Source of the DNA: Chryseobacterium elymi
Lineage (GTDB): Bacteria; Bacteroidota; Bacteroidia; Flavobacteriales; Weeksellaceae
NCBI RefSeq assembly: GCF_003385495.1
Contig: NZ_QNUH01000010.1
Location: 62,001 to 126,000 of the forward strand
Direction of reading: 5' to 3'
Length of the DNA stretch: 64,000 nt
Shown: positions 7,517 to 15,840 of the stretch, in pieces
How the letters are laid out: every line of letters begins with the position of its first letter
Numbering within the stretch: position 1 is the stretch's first letter
Notes under the pieces: model-generated
Databases searched by the model: none
The model's input: the letters and a program-made list of their open reading frames with translations, nothing else
Told to the model about the DNA's origin: nothing
Program-made: the position numbers and the translations under genes

Positions 7517-9574
7517 TTACCAGATTTTGATTCTGTCTTCCGGAGTTTTGTATAATTTGTCTCCTTTTTTCACATCAAATGCTTTATAGAAAGCATCAAC
7601 GTTGATGAGTGGACCGAAACTTCTGAAGTATCCCGGAGAGTGCGGGTCAGTTTTCACTTGGTTCACCATATATTTTTCACTGGATAAAGTTCTCCAAACG
7701 GTTGCCCAGCTCAGGAAGAATCTCTGATCCTGAGAGAAACCACTGATTTTCCCTGGATTTCCTTTATCTTTCAGGTACATCTGAAGCGCATCGTAAGCGA
7801 TATTTACTCCTCCTAAGTCAGCGATATTTTCTCCGTTTGTGAAAGTACCGTTTACGAAAGTTCCTTTTACCGGCTCGTATTTGTCATACTGCGCAGCAAG
7901 AGCTTTTGTTGCTTTCTCGAAGTTCGCTTTATCTTCCGGTGTCCACCAGTCTACCAAGTTTCCGTCTGCATCAAACTGTGCTCCTGAATCATCAAAACCA
8001 TGGCTCATTTCGTGACCGATAACAGCACCGATACCACCAAAATTAACAGCAGCATCGGCTTTAGAATTGAAGAAAGGTGGCTGAAGAATTGCAGCCGGGA
8101 ATACGATCTCGTTATTTACCGGGTTGTAGTATGCATTGACCGTTTGCGGCGTCATACCCCATTCTGATTTGTCCACAGCTTTACCGATTTTTGCTAGATC
8201 TTTATTGTACTGCCATTCGGTAATATTCTGAAGGTTGCTGTATAGATTTCCACCTTTAGCTTCGGAAACGATATCTAATTTTGAGTAATCTTTCCATTTA
8301 TCAGGATAAGCAACTTTTACCGTAAACTTGTTCAGTTTGTTCATTGCCTTTTCCTTCGTTGTAGAAGACATCCACGCTAAATTGTTGATGTGAACAGCAA
8401 AGCTTTTCTTTAAATAGTCGATCAATTCTACCATCTGTGCTTTTGCTTCAGCCGGGAAGTATTTTTCAACATATAATTTTCCGAAAGCTTCACCAAGCGT
8501 ACCATTGATCAATTCAAAACCTCTCTTGTTCAATGCTCTCTGCTCCTGCTGGCCTCTCAGGTATTTACCATAGAAGTCAAATCTCATGTTACCTAATTTT
8601 TCACTTAAGTAAGCTGAGCTTCCGTGAATCATGTGGAATTTTAAATAATCTTTGATCACAGGAAGGTTCTGAGCAGACACCAATTTATCAAATTCTTTGT
8701 AATATCCGATTTCCCCGATAATTACTTTATCTGTACTTACCCCAACGTTTTTAAGGTAAGCAGGAATATCAACTCCTTTTACCAATGTTGAAAGCTCGGC
8801 CATTGTTTTTGGGTTGTACTGCAGTGTATTGTCACGGCTCTGTTCGTTGGTAAGATAAGTTTTTGCAATGCTTTTTTCGTAATCAACGATTCCTTTTGCC
8901 GCTGCATCAGCATTTTTGTAGCCTAATTCTTTAAGCATGGAAGCTACATATTTCTGATATTCATTTATAGCTTCTGTATTTTTTTCGTTTACTTTCTGGT
9001 AATAATCTCTTCCTAATCCCAGAGAAGCATTTCCTAAGTACACGGCATTCATTTTAGAATCTTTAAGATCTGCATCAACGCCCCATCCGTACAAAGTATT
9101 TTCGCCGTCTTTTGTTACAGAAATCAAATAGTTCTGAAGGTCAGCAAGATTTTTAATCGCGTCAATCTTATTCAGATTAGCCTGAATAGGTTTGATCCCG
9201 TCTGCATTTCTCTTCTCCATGTTCATGTAAGTAGCATACAAATCCTGGATCTTCTTGCCCTCGCTTCCATCTGCAAATTTATCTTTCAGAAGAGAGTTCA
9301 GAATAGTCATTGAGTTGTTATCTGTATCTTCAGCCAGTTTGTTGAAACTTCCCCACGTCGGCTTATCAGACGGAATCTTGGCTGTTTTCATCCAAGTTCC
9401 GCTTACGTAGTTATAAAAATCATCCTGCGGGCGTACAGAAGTATCCATAAGGCTAATGTCCAAGCCTTTATCTGTGCTGTTAACTGCTGTTTTCACGGCT
9501 TTTGCCTGTCCGCTCACTGTATTAAGTGAACAAACTCCTGCCAGTAAAAACAAAGAAAGCGTTAGTTTTTTCAT
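7517..9574 (-). CDS. M13-family zinc metallopeptidase (neprilysin/PepO type), secreted paralog
   Basis: The 685-residue protein is co-linear with the neighbouring M13 enzyme throughout, sharing the zinc motif HEMSHGFDDSG, ENIADLGG with the Glu ligand, and the DRIKIW end. It differs at the N-terminus: a cleavable signal peptide (MKKLTLSLFLLAGVCSLNTVSG) rather than a lipobox, so the two copies probably occupy different envelope locations. It has its own terminator and its own -7 element, so the copies are independently transcribed. Confidence 0.93.
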   Translation of the reverse strand: MKKLTLSLFLLAGVCSLNTVSGQAKAVKTAVNSTDKGLDISLMDTSVRPQDDFYNYVSGTWMKTAKIPSDKPTWGSFNKLAEDTDNNSMTILNSLLKDKFADGSEGKKIQDLYATYMNMEKRNADGIKPIQANLNKIDAIKNLADLQNYLISVTKDGENTLYGWGVDADLKDSKMNAVYLGNASLGLGRDYYQKVNEKNTEAINEYQKYVASMLKELGYKNADAAAKGIVDYEKSIAKTYLTNEQSRDNTLQYNPKTMAELSTLVKGVDIPAYLKNVGVSTDKVIIGEIGYYKEFDKLVSAQNLPVIKDYLKFHMIHGSSAYLSEKLGNMRFDFYGKYLRGQQEQRALNKRGFELINGTLGEAFGKLYVEKYFPAEAKAQMVELIDYLKKSFAVHINNLAWMSSTTKEKAMNKLNKFTVKVAYPDKWKDYSKLDIVSEAKGGNLYSNLQNITEWQYNKDLAKIGKAVDKSEWGMTPQTVNAYYNPVNNEIVFPAAILQPPFFNSKADAAVNFGGIGAVIGHEMSHGFDDSGAQFDADGNLVDWWTPEDKANFEKATKALAAQYDKYEPVKGTFVNGTFTNGENIADLGGVNIAYDALQMYLKDKGNPGKISGFSQDQRFFLSWATVWRTLSSEKYMVNQVKTDPHSPGYFRSFGPLINVDAFYKAFDVKKGDKLYKTPEDRIKIW

Positions 9575-9582
9575 TATGATAG

Positions 9583-9590
9583 CAAATTTA
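9583..9590 (-). promoter_or_regulatory. Bacteroidota -7 element of the second M13 gene
   Basis: TAAATTTG (minus strand) matches TAnnTTTG and ends eight bases before the ATG, predicting a very short leader. Confidence 0.45.
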
Positions 9591-9689
9591 TAGTATATGT
9601 CTGTCTTTTTAATAATCTGTTACAATTCCTTTCAATAAAAAATTACTAACTATAACTGTTGATTATTTTATTTCTTAAGAATTAAAAAA

Positions 9690-10940
9690 TTACTCCGAAA
9701 TTAATAAGCCCACCAGATCCTGAATGATTTTCTGGGAAACGAAATTCATAAAATCAGGCCTGTCCAGATGAGGCATGTATAATTTTGAAGTGACTTCTTT
9801 ATCTTTAATCCGTATCGTATAAAAAACCGTTCCCACTTCTTTGCCATCCTCACCTTTACCCGGACCCGCAACACCTGTTGTGGACAGGGAAATATCAGCA
9901 CCAAATAATTTTTGGCAGCCTTCTGCCATTTCACTGGCTACCTGCCCACTTACAACTGTAAACTGGTCTACGGTCTCTTGAGAAACTTTTAAAATCTCTA
10001 TTTTCTTTTCTGTAGCATAAGGTATAATCCCGCCGATAAAATATTTTGAACTTCCGGAATTGGATGTGATCATTTTTGCAAGCTCACCCCCCGTACAGCT
10101 TTCCGCAGTTGAAATAGTCAGTTTTCTTTCTGTAAGGAGCTCCGCCAGAATTTTCTCTATTTTATCTTCCGATACCGCAATAACATGATCCTTTACCAAA
10201 GGAAGTAGCTTCTGGATCTCGTTTTCTGCCTGCTGTTTCAGGGCTGCTTCATTTCCCCCCGAAGCAGTCAGTCTCAGTTTTACACGCGTTCCTACCGGCA
10301 GATAAGACAATGCAAGGTTCTCAGGAAGGCCAAGCTCCCAATCTTCAATAGTATCTGCGAGAATACTTTCTGGAATACCCACCACGGAAACTATCCTGGT
10401 ATGGATATAATAAAGGTTGAATTTATCTTTTAAATAAGGAATGATCTGGTCCCTGATCAACGGTTTTACTTCATAAGGAACACCGGGAAGGCTGAAACAT
10501 AATTTTCCATCCCGTTCCATCATCATACATGGTGCGGTTCCGAAATGATTTTGAAAAACAACAGATTTTGTAGGAACAAAAGCCTGTTCCCTGTTTCTTT
10601 CAAGAATATCCATCCGGCCGCGCCTTTCCATATAGTTTTTAAGATGGTTGAAAGTGACCTCATCCAGTGCAATTTCATCATTGAAATATTCCGCCAGTGC
10701 TTTTTTGGTTTTATCGTCTCTTGTCGGGCCCAAACCACCCGTAGTGATGATCAGGTCTCCAAGTTCGAAAGCAGCATTTAAAGTGTTTTTAATAGTATTG
10801 ATCTCATCTGAAATGGTGAAGATCTGTGTAACCTGTATGCCTATGTTTTTAAGCTCTGTGGCAATAAAATTAGAATTGGTATCAACGGTGTTTCCGGAAA
10901 GGATTTCATCACCTATAGTAATCAGAACAGCTTTTTCCAT
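9690..10940 (-). CDS. cinA: CinA: nicotinamide-nucleotide amidase / damage-inducible protein
   Basis: The 416-residue protein has the two CinA domains. The N-terminal MoCF-like domain contains ISDEI and TTGGLGPTRDDKT. The C-terminal NMN deamidase domain contains STAESCTGGELA, the YFIGGIIPYA segment and TGVAGPGKGEDGKEVGTVF. CinA hydrolyses nicotinamide mononucleotide, salvaging NAD breakdown products, and often also has ADP-ribose pyrophosphatase activity. Length is typical for the long form. It is a single gene transcribed leftward with no close operon partner. Confidence 0.95.
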   Translation of the reverse strand: MEKAVLITIGDEILSGNTVDTNSNFIATELKNIGIQVTQIFTISDEINTIKNTLNAAFELGDLIITTGGLGPTRDDKTKKALAEYFNDEIALDEVTFNHLKNYMERRGRMDILERNREQAFVPTKSVVFQNHFGTAPCMMMERDGKLCFSLPGVPYEVKPLIRDQIIPYLKDKFNLYYIHTRIVSVVGIPESILADTIEDWELGLPENLALSYLPVGTRVKLRLTASGGNEAALKQQAENEIQKLLPLVKDHVIAVSEDKIEKILAELLTERKLTISTAESCTGGELAKMITSNSGSSKYFIGGIIPYATEKKIEILKVSQETVDQFTVVSGQVASEMAEGCQKLFGADISLSTTGVAGPGKGEDGKEVGTVFYTIRIKDKEVTSKLYMPHLDRPDFMNFVSQKIIQDLVGLLISE

Positions 10941-11367
10941 ATATAAACTCTTGAAAGAAAATGTCCTGCAAATGACGTAAAAATCTACGGCTGCGACAAC
11001 ATAAAATGATTTTTTCTATCTTTGGCTGATACTGTTTAAAACTATAATTATTCGGCAATAGCAAAGCAAGCTTGAGAGTTTGAAAGTTTGAGTATAGTTA
11101 TGATTCAGGTTTCGGAATACAAGTTTGAGCGCTATAAGGTTTAAAGCAGATTTAAGTTATGAATTTCATGTCTTGGGATTCGAGCTTTCTTGATTAAACA
11201 GTCTGAGTATGCTAGACAATCTTCTTAACCTTACCTGCAGTCTGAGATCTTGGCACTAAAAAATTCACATTTCACCTGCAAAACAAAATTCACAATTGAC
11301 GTTTTCAACCTCCTTTTCAACCTCAGTCTTGTATCTGATGTCTTATATCTGAAATCTTAATTCCTAA
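10941..11367. other. Intergenic stretch with an orphan promoter-like motif
   Basis: No open frame of note. It contains several phrases such as GAGTTTGAAAGTTTGAG that look like degraded spacer repeats. A plus-strand TATCTTTG (11017-11024) matches the -7 consensus but points into this gene-free stretch, and no TTG lies at the right distance. Confidence 0.4.
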
Positions 11368-11910
11368 TTACTGATTATGTTTTACCCAAATAAGCTCATC
11401 CGTGTTATACCCTAATTTTTTTGCTTTTTCCATGAAACGCAGTCTTATACTTTCAGGAATCGAGGTTGTTCTGGACAGGATCCACAGGTATTTTACACTG
11501 CTTCCTGCCACCAGGGCATACTGATAATCTTCGTCAATATCAATCACATTGTAACCGGCCCAGATTGGTTTGAAGAACGAAACTTTAAGACGGGCTTCGG
11601 TTTTATCTTTTACAAACCTGGCTTCTCCGATGGATTCTTTCCATTCTTTTTTAACGTAATCATAGCCTTTATTGCGGACACGGATAGAACCGTTTGGATT
11701 TTCAGAGTATTCAGCGGTGACATTATCCATATTTTTCTCAAACCTGTAATCGAAACGGGCAATTTCATACCATCTTCCGAGATATTTTTTAGCATCAAAG
11801 TTATGGATGGCAACAGCTCCTTTTGTAATTCCGGGAGAACAGGAATTGTAAACAACCAGCCCCAGAATACCTAATGTAACCGGAACCGCAATTTTCTGAA
11901 AAGTTTTCAT
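11368..11910 (-). CDS. blc: Bacterial lipocalin (Blc-like lipoprotein)
   Basis: The 180-residue protein has a hydrophobic N-terminus ending in YNSC (probable lipid-attached Cys) and the lipocalin signature GRWYEIARFDYRFEK. Downstream, YNVIDIDEDYQYALVAGSS and LWILSRT are the second and third conserved lipocalin strands. Blc-type lipocalins bind fatty acids or lysophospholipids at the outer membrane. It stands about 70 bases before the LytTR regulator gene in the same direction but is separated by a short spacer; co-transcription is possible. Confidence 0.9.
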   Translation of the reverse strand: MKTFQKIAVPVTLGILGLVVYNSCSPGITKGAVAIHNFDAKKYLGRWYEIARFDYRFEKNMDNVTAEYSENPNGSIRVRNKGYDYVKKEWKESIGEARFVKDKTEARLKVSFFKPIWAGYNVIDIDEDYQYALVAGSSVKYLWILSRTTSIPESIRLRFMEKAKKLGYNTDELIWVKHNQ

Positions 11911-11983
11911 AATGAGAATATTTTGCTTGATTGTCCTGAAAACTTCAAAAATAATGCCTTTAAGCTGTTAAGGAAAGATAATT

Positions 11984-12718
11984 CTAGGAAAATACTTTCA
12001 GAAAATTATCTTTAAAACTTCCTGACACCTCAATCTCCGTACCATCTGAAAGCATCACAGTTCCACTTTTATGGTAAGATTTTACAAATCCTGCGTTGAT
12101 AATATGGGAACGGTGAACCCTTACAAAAGGGTTTTCCAGCAGGTCATCAAAATGTTTCAGGAAACGGCAGACCATTTTTTTTGATCCATCGGTAAGATAA
12201 ACCTGTGTGAAATTTCCGTCTGCCTGCAGCCTTAAGATATCTTCAGTTTTTACGACATCAAATCCCTGAAGTGTCGGGAGAATGAGCTGCTGCTTTTCAG
12301 GCTTTAGCTTTAAATTTTCGAGGAGTATTTTGTTACGGTTGAGCTCTTCTTTTTTTTCAAGGCTTTCCGCTACTTTATTCACTGCAATAATAAGCTCTTG
12401 GATATCAATTGGTTTTAAAATATAATAGCTTGCAGATTTATTAAGCGCCTGCAATGAATATTGGGAAAATGCTGTAATGAAAATAGTTTCGTAGGAAAAT
12501 TCTTTGGTAGCTTCCAATACATCAAAGGCATTTCCGAAAGGCATTTCTACATCAAGAAAAACCAATTGCGGCTGTTTTTCAGCGATTAAAGGAACAGCTT
12601 CTTTGATATTTTCTGCCTCGCCTACAATTTCTACCTGCGGGCAGTATTTCGTGATATAATTTCTGAGAACTTCTCTTGCAATAATCTCATCGTCTACAAT
12701 TACTGATTTTATTTTCAT
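11984..12718 (-). CDS. LytTR-family response regulator
   Basis: The 244-residue protein has an N-terminal receiver domain (VDDEIIARE; phosphoacceptor Asp in LVFLDVEMPFG; conserved Lys in YYILKPID) and a C-terminal LytTR DNA-binding domain (QADGNFTQVYL, FVRVHRSHIIN, SDGTEIEVS). It lies 96 bases downstream of the LytS-type histidine kinase and forms a two-component pair with it. Three direct-repeat sites with 21-bp spacing, found upstream of the kinase and two neighbouring secreted-protein genes, are its most likely targets. Confidence 0.95.
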   Translation of the reverse strand: MKIKSVIVDDEIIAREVLRNYITKYCPQVEIVGEAENIKEAVPLIAEKQPQLVFLDVEMPFGNAFDVLEATKEFSYETIFITAFSQYSLQALNKSASYYILKPIDIQELIIAVNKVAESLEKKEELNRNKILLENLKLKPEKQQLILPTLQGFDVVKTEDILRLQADGNFTQVYLTDGSKKMVCRFLKHFDDLLENPFVRVHRSHIINAGFVKSYHKSGTVMLSDGTEIEVSGSFKDNFLKVFS

Positions 12719-12814
12719 TTTTTTCAGGTTAGAGGTTGGAATGAGTGAAGATTTTTATTGATATTTCCCTTTTAATTTCAGAATGTAACAGGAAGCTTTT
12801 AAGGCTTTCTTTCT

Positions 12815-14596
12815 TTAAATAATATTAATTTTTATAGTCACCAAAACTCCACTGTTGTTTTCTTTGTCTTTTACAGAGCAGGTAATATCTTTTTTATAAA
12901 GATCATTCAGAAGCTGAATCCTTTCCAGTGTATTTTTCATTCCACGGCCTTCTCTTGCTTTCTGATGTTGGGTTTTCTGTTTTTTACTTTCTTCAATCCC
13001 TATTCCGTTGTCTTCAATGTTGATTTTTAAATGCTGGTCTTCTTTTTCAAAGCTTAATTTCAAAAATCCTTTTTCACTTCTGTAGCGCAGGCCATGCCAG
13101 ACCGCATTTTCAAGGAACGGCTGGACAAGCATTCCGGGAATTTTCAGGCTTTGCATATTCAGGCTTTCGTCTACCTTAATTTCATAATCAAATTTATCGG
13201 CAAAACGTGTTTTTTCAAGAGCAAGATAATTCTGAAGCAAATCCAACTCCTGCTGAAGAGGAATGAAATCTTCGGTGGAATTTTCCATGACGCCACGCAT
13301 TAATTTAGAGAATTTCGTAAGATACTGGTTAGCTTCCAGTTCGTTATTTGTCGCGATGAAATGATTGACACTGTTTAAGCTGTTAAAGATAAAATGCGGA
13401 TTCATTTCACGCCGTAATGACTGGAGCGCTATTTTTTTATTTTTGATCTGAACTTTTTTCAGCGTTCTGAAAATAAAGATAATCAGTCCGGTTAACAGGA
13501 TCAGAACTCCAATCAGGCTGTAATTAAAGACATTTTTCTTACGGATCAGCTGGTCTTTCAGCTCTTTTTCTTTTTCAAGCTGTGAGATCTTCTGCTCGGT
13601 ATCTTCCAGTATTTTATTATCAACCAGACTTCGGTCCTTTGAAACCAGGTCGGGAAGTTTCCCAAGAAAATCCCTGTACAGCGAAACCGAAGCATCAGTA
13701 TCTCCTGCAATATTATAGAGGCTGTCCAGCCTTTTTACACTTTTCTGAGCTTCAAGTGTATGTCCTTTTTCAAGGGCAATTCCATAGGCATTCTTTAATA
13801 AGGTAACAGCTTCTTCAGGGTCATTTTTTTTAATGTAAATATCAGCCAGTTCCTGAATCTGGTTGACTTTTTCCTGTGAGTTTTCTTTTACAAAATCTTC
13901 TTTCAGAACTTTCTTTTTGGCTTCAATAGCTTTTTCGAAATTTCTGTTTTCAATGTAGAAATTAGTAAGTTTCTGATTGATTTCCAATGCCTGCTGTGGA
14001 GCTTCTTTTTTAGAAAGAACATAGGCATTGTTAAGGTTTTCTTCTGCTTTGGGAATGTCTTTCTGTTGTATATTGACATCTGCCATCTGGCTGTAACTTG
14101 CTGCCAGATCACCTTTGTCTTTTGTTTTGAGACCTATATTGATATTCTCCTGAATGGCCTCTGCTTTCTGTTCGGGCGTGGGAGAAGAAAGTCTTGCCAC
14201 GTCATTGGCATTGACAGCCCTGCTTTTTTCAGTATAGCTCATCTCGGCTGCCATGCTGTAATTGCTGATGGCGGGAGTTATTTTGTTCTGCTTTTCCTGT
14301 GACTGGGCAATTTTCCGGGTGACAGACTCCAGATTCTTCTTGTCGTTAAGGTCTTTATAAATGGTTCTGGCTTTGACTAAAAATTCTTCACTTTTAGCAT
14401 AATTTCCCTGATTGTAATAATCATTAGCAATTCCTACATAGGTGTCGGCAATGCCTTTATTATCATTGTTGTCTACAGCTTTTTTGAGTCTGGCTGCAGA
14501 TTTGTAGGCCTGAGTAACCCGCGTAGTGTCCTGTGCTATATAGAAATTTCCTGTAGCAAGGATGAAGATTAACAGTATTTTAAAAACTAAATTCAC
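12815..14596 (-). CDS. LytS/YehU-type sensor histidine kinase with TPR sensor region
   Basis: An N-terminal signal peptide (starting VNLVFKILLIFIL) is followed by about 330 residues of TPR-like helices in the periplasm, one membrane helix (YSLIGVLILLTGLIIFIF), and a cytoplasmic His_kinase domain with the phosphoacceptor REMNPHFIFNSLNSVNHFI and the ATPase motifs ENAVWHGL and EDNGIGI. I chose the GTG start at 14596 because it gives a proper signal peptide; the frame also stays open upstream to a TTG at 14659 but that would overlap a regulator-type repeat. It phosphorylates the LytTR regulator encoded just downstream. Confidence 0.9.
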   Translation of the reverse strand: MNLVFKILLIFILATGNFYIAQDTTRVTQAYKSAARLKKAVDNNDNKGIADTYVGIANDYYNQGNYAKSEEFLVKARTIYKDLNDKKNLESVTRKIAQSQEKQNKITPAISNYSMAAEMSYTEKSRAVNANDVARLSSPTPEQKAEAIQENINIGLKTKDKGDLAASYSQMADVNIQQKDIPKAEENLNNAYVLSKKEAPQQALEINQKLTNFYIENRNFEKAIEAKKKVLKEDFVKENSQEKVNQIQELADIYIKKNDPEEAVTLLKNAYGIALEKGHTLEAQKSVKRLDSLYNIAGDTDASVSLYRDFLGKLPDLVSKDRSLVDNKILEDTEQKISQLEKEKELKDQLIRKKNVFNYSLIGVLILLTGLIIFIFRTLKKVQIKNKKIALQSLRREMNPHFIFNSLNSVNHFIATNNELEANQYLTKFSKLMRGVMENSTEDFIPLQQELDLLQNYLALEKTRFADKFDYEIKVDESLNMQSLKIPGMLVQPFLENAVWHGLRYRSEKGFLKLSFEKEDQHLKINIEDNGIGIEESKKQKTQHQKAREGRGMKNTLERIQLLNDLYKKDITCSVKDKENNSGVLVTIKINII

Positions 14597-14654
14597 GGAT
14601 TTCAGATCTTGAATGCAAAGTAAGTAAAACTTTAGGTATCCTTTCCTATTCTTT

Positions 14655-14682
14655 ACCAAGTCAAAACTCTATTTCACCAAGT
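14655..14682. promoter_or_regulatory. Direct-repeat site (ACCAAGT x2, 21-bp period) upstream of the sensor kinase
   Basis: ACCAAGT occurs at 14655 and 14676, exactly 21 bp apart, the two-helical-turn spacing known for LytTR-family sites. It lies 59 bases upstream of the GTG start of the kinase, suggesting autoregulation. Relative to the kinase gene the repeats read as ACTTGGT, the opposite orientation to the two other sites. Confidence 0.65.
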
Positions 14683-14878
14683 TTGCCGATCAAAAAATGA
14701 GAATATTTAATTTTTCAGCTTTGAGATTTTTCAGCAAGAGAAAAGATATTATGCGCTGCGGAAACGAGTCAAACATATTCTTATTTGCTTATATTCTTAA
14801 TCACTTAATAGATCTAATTATATTTTAAATAGTCTGAAGAAGACGATTCTCTGGGGGAACATATTTTTACAGCAATTC

Positions 14879-14906
14879 ACCAAGTGAAAACCTTATTTCA
14901 CCAAGT
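14879..14906 (+). promoter_or_regulatory. Direct-repeat site (ACCAAGT x2, 21-bp period) upstream of the SIMPL gene
   Basis: ACCAAGT at 14879 and 14900, followed after 27 bases by TAATTTTACTTCAG and then the ATG at 14966. The third site has the same 27-base spacing to the same downstream wording, so this is an organised promoter rather than chance. The -7-like TAATTTTA lacks the final G of the consensus, which fits an activator-dependent promoter. The rest of the 14683-14965 stretch holds no gene. Confidence 0.75.
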
Positions 14907-14965
14907 CTCTTCATTTCCGGTTTCAGATCGCCGTAATTTTACTTCAGAATTTAAAACAAGAAATT

Positions 14966-15640
14966 ATGAAATTGAGACATTTTTTATTGATCGGAATCTT
15001 TACCCTGGGAAGTTTTACCAATGCACAGGAAGTAAAGAAAAATGCAATTGAAGTTACAGGTATTGCAGAAATGGAAGTAGAGCCGGATGAAATTATCTTC
15101 AGCATCGGCATCAAAGCAGATAACAAAAATGAGTTGGCAGACAATGAAAAGAAGCTGATTGAGACATTAAAGAATTCCGGAGTGAAGAACGAGGATATCA
15201 AATTTAAATCAATGTACCAGAATATATATGCTAAAAATGGAAAATTCACAAAAAATTACCAGTTCAAGGCCAATGCAAAAGCAAATATCAGTAAAATATT
15301 CGAAGATCTGAACCAGAAATGGGTGAGCAGCCTGAACGTTGCGGAAGTAAAGAACACTAAAATTGCTGATTTTAAGAAAACCGTTAAAATCAATGCTCTA
15401 AAAGCAGCAAAAGAAAAAGCAGATTATCTGTTGGAAAGCATGGGCAAAAAGACCGGAGCCCCGATTGAGATTATCGAAATTGAAGATTACACCAGCGATA
15501 CAGTTCTTCCAGTAGCTTATAAAGGCAGTATCAGAAATATACAGCTTGAAGCAGCAGATGCCGTAACGGATTTTTCCTTTGACAATATTGAAAATATCAA
15601 GCTGAAATACAGCATCAAAACGAGATACGAAATCCTTTAA
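14966..15640 (+). CDS. SIMPL (DUF541) domain periplasmic protein
   Basis: The 224-residue protein has a cleavable signal peptide (MKLRHFLLIGIFTLGSFTNAQ) followed by a single SIMPL domain: EVTGIAEMEVEPDEIIFSIG, a central charged helix, and ALKAAKEKADYLLESMGKK, the classic second half of the family. SIMPL proteins form oligomeric envelope structures and are linked to stress responses; exact function is unknown. It is monocistronic, with a hairpin terminator 17 bases after its stop, and is preceded by the putative LytTR site. Confidence 0.9.
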   Translation: MKLRHFLLIGIFTLGSFTNAQEVKKNAIEVTGIAEMEVEPDEIIFSIGIKADNKNELADNEKKLIETLKNSGVKNEDIKFKSMYQNIYAKNGKFTKNYQFKANAKANISKIFEDLNQKWVSSLNVAEVKNTKIADFKKTVKINALKAAKEKADYLLESMGKKTGAPIEIIEIEDYTSDTVLPVAYKGSIRNIQLEAADAVTDFSFDNIENIKLKYSIKTRYEIL

Positions 15641-15656
15641 AATTAACAGATTTAAC

Positions 15657-15684
15657 AGACAGCCCGGAAGGGCTGTTTTTTTGT
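15657..15684 (+). terminator. Rho-independent terminator of the SIMPL gene
   Basis: GC-rich stem ACAGCCC / GGGCTGT with a GGAA-type loop, followed by seven T. Confidence 0.9.
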
Positions 15685-15707
15685 TTTAAACCGGCTTTAT
15701 AAAGTTT

Positions 15708-15735
15708 ACCAAGTGAAAGTCAGGTTTCACCAAGT
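15708..15735 (+). promoter_or_regulatory. Direct-repeat site (ACCAAGT x2, 21-bp period) upstream of the VWA gene
   Basis: ACCAAGT at 15708 and 15729, then 27 bases to TAATTTTACTTCAG, the same layout as the SIMPL promoter. The leader to the ATG at 15841 is longer (about 78 bases after the -7-like element). Confidence 0.75.
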
Positions 15736-15840
15736 CTCCCAATTTTCAGCCTTAAATACAGATAATTTTACTTCAGGAATTAAAACAATAAAAAAGTTAA
15801 GATTCAATATTACAGCAGATAACCAATAAAAAATAGAATT

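Noticed and set aside
14597-14659. Kinase start at the TTG at 14659
   Set aside because: It would put 21 polar residues before the signal peptide and overlap the ACCAAGT site; the GTG at 14596 fits both.
14944-15249. 101-codon minus-strand frame over the SIMPL gene
   Set aside because: Antisense shadow of a well-supported secreted protein; its hydrophobic look comes from reversed Lys/Asn codons.
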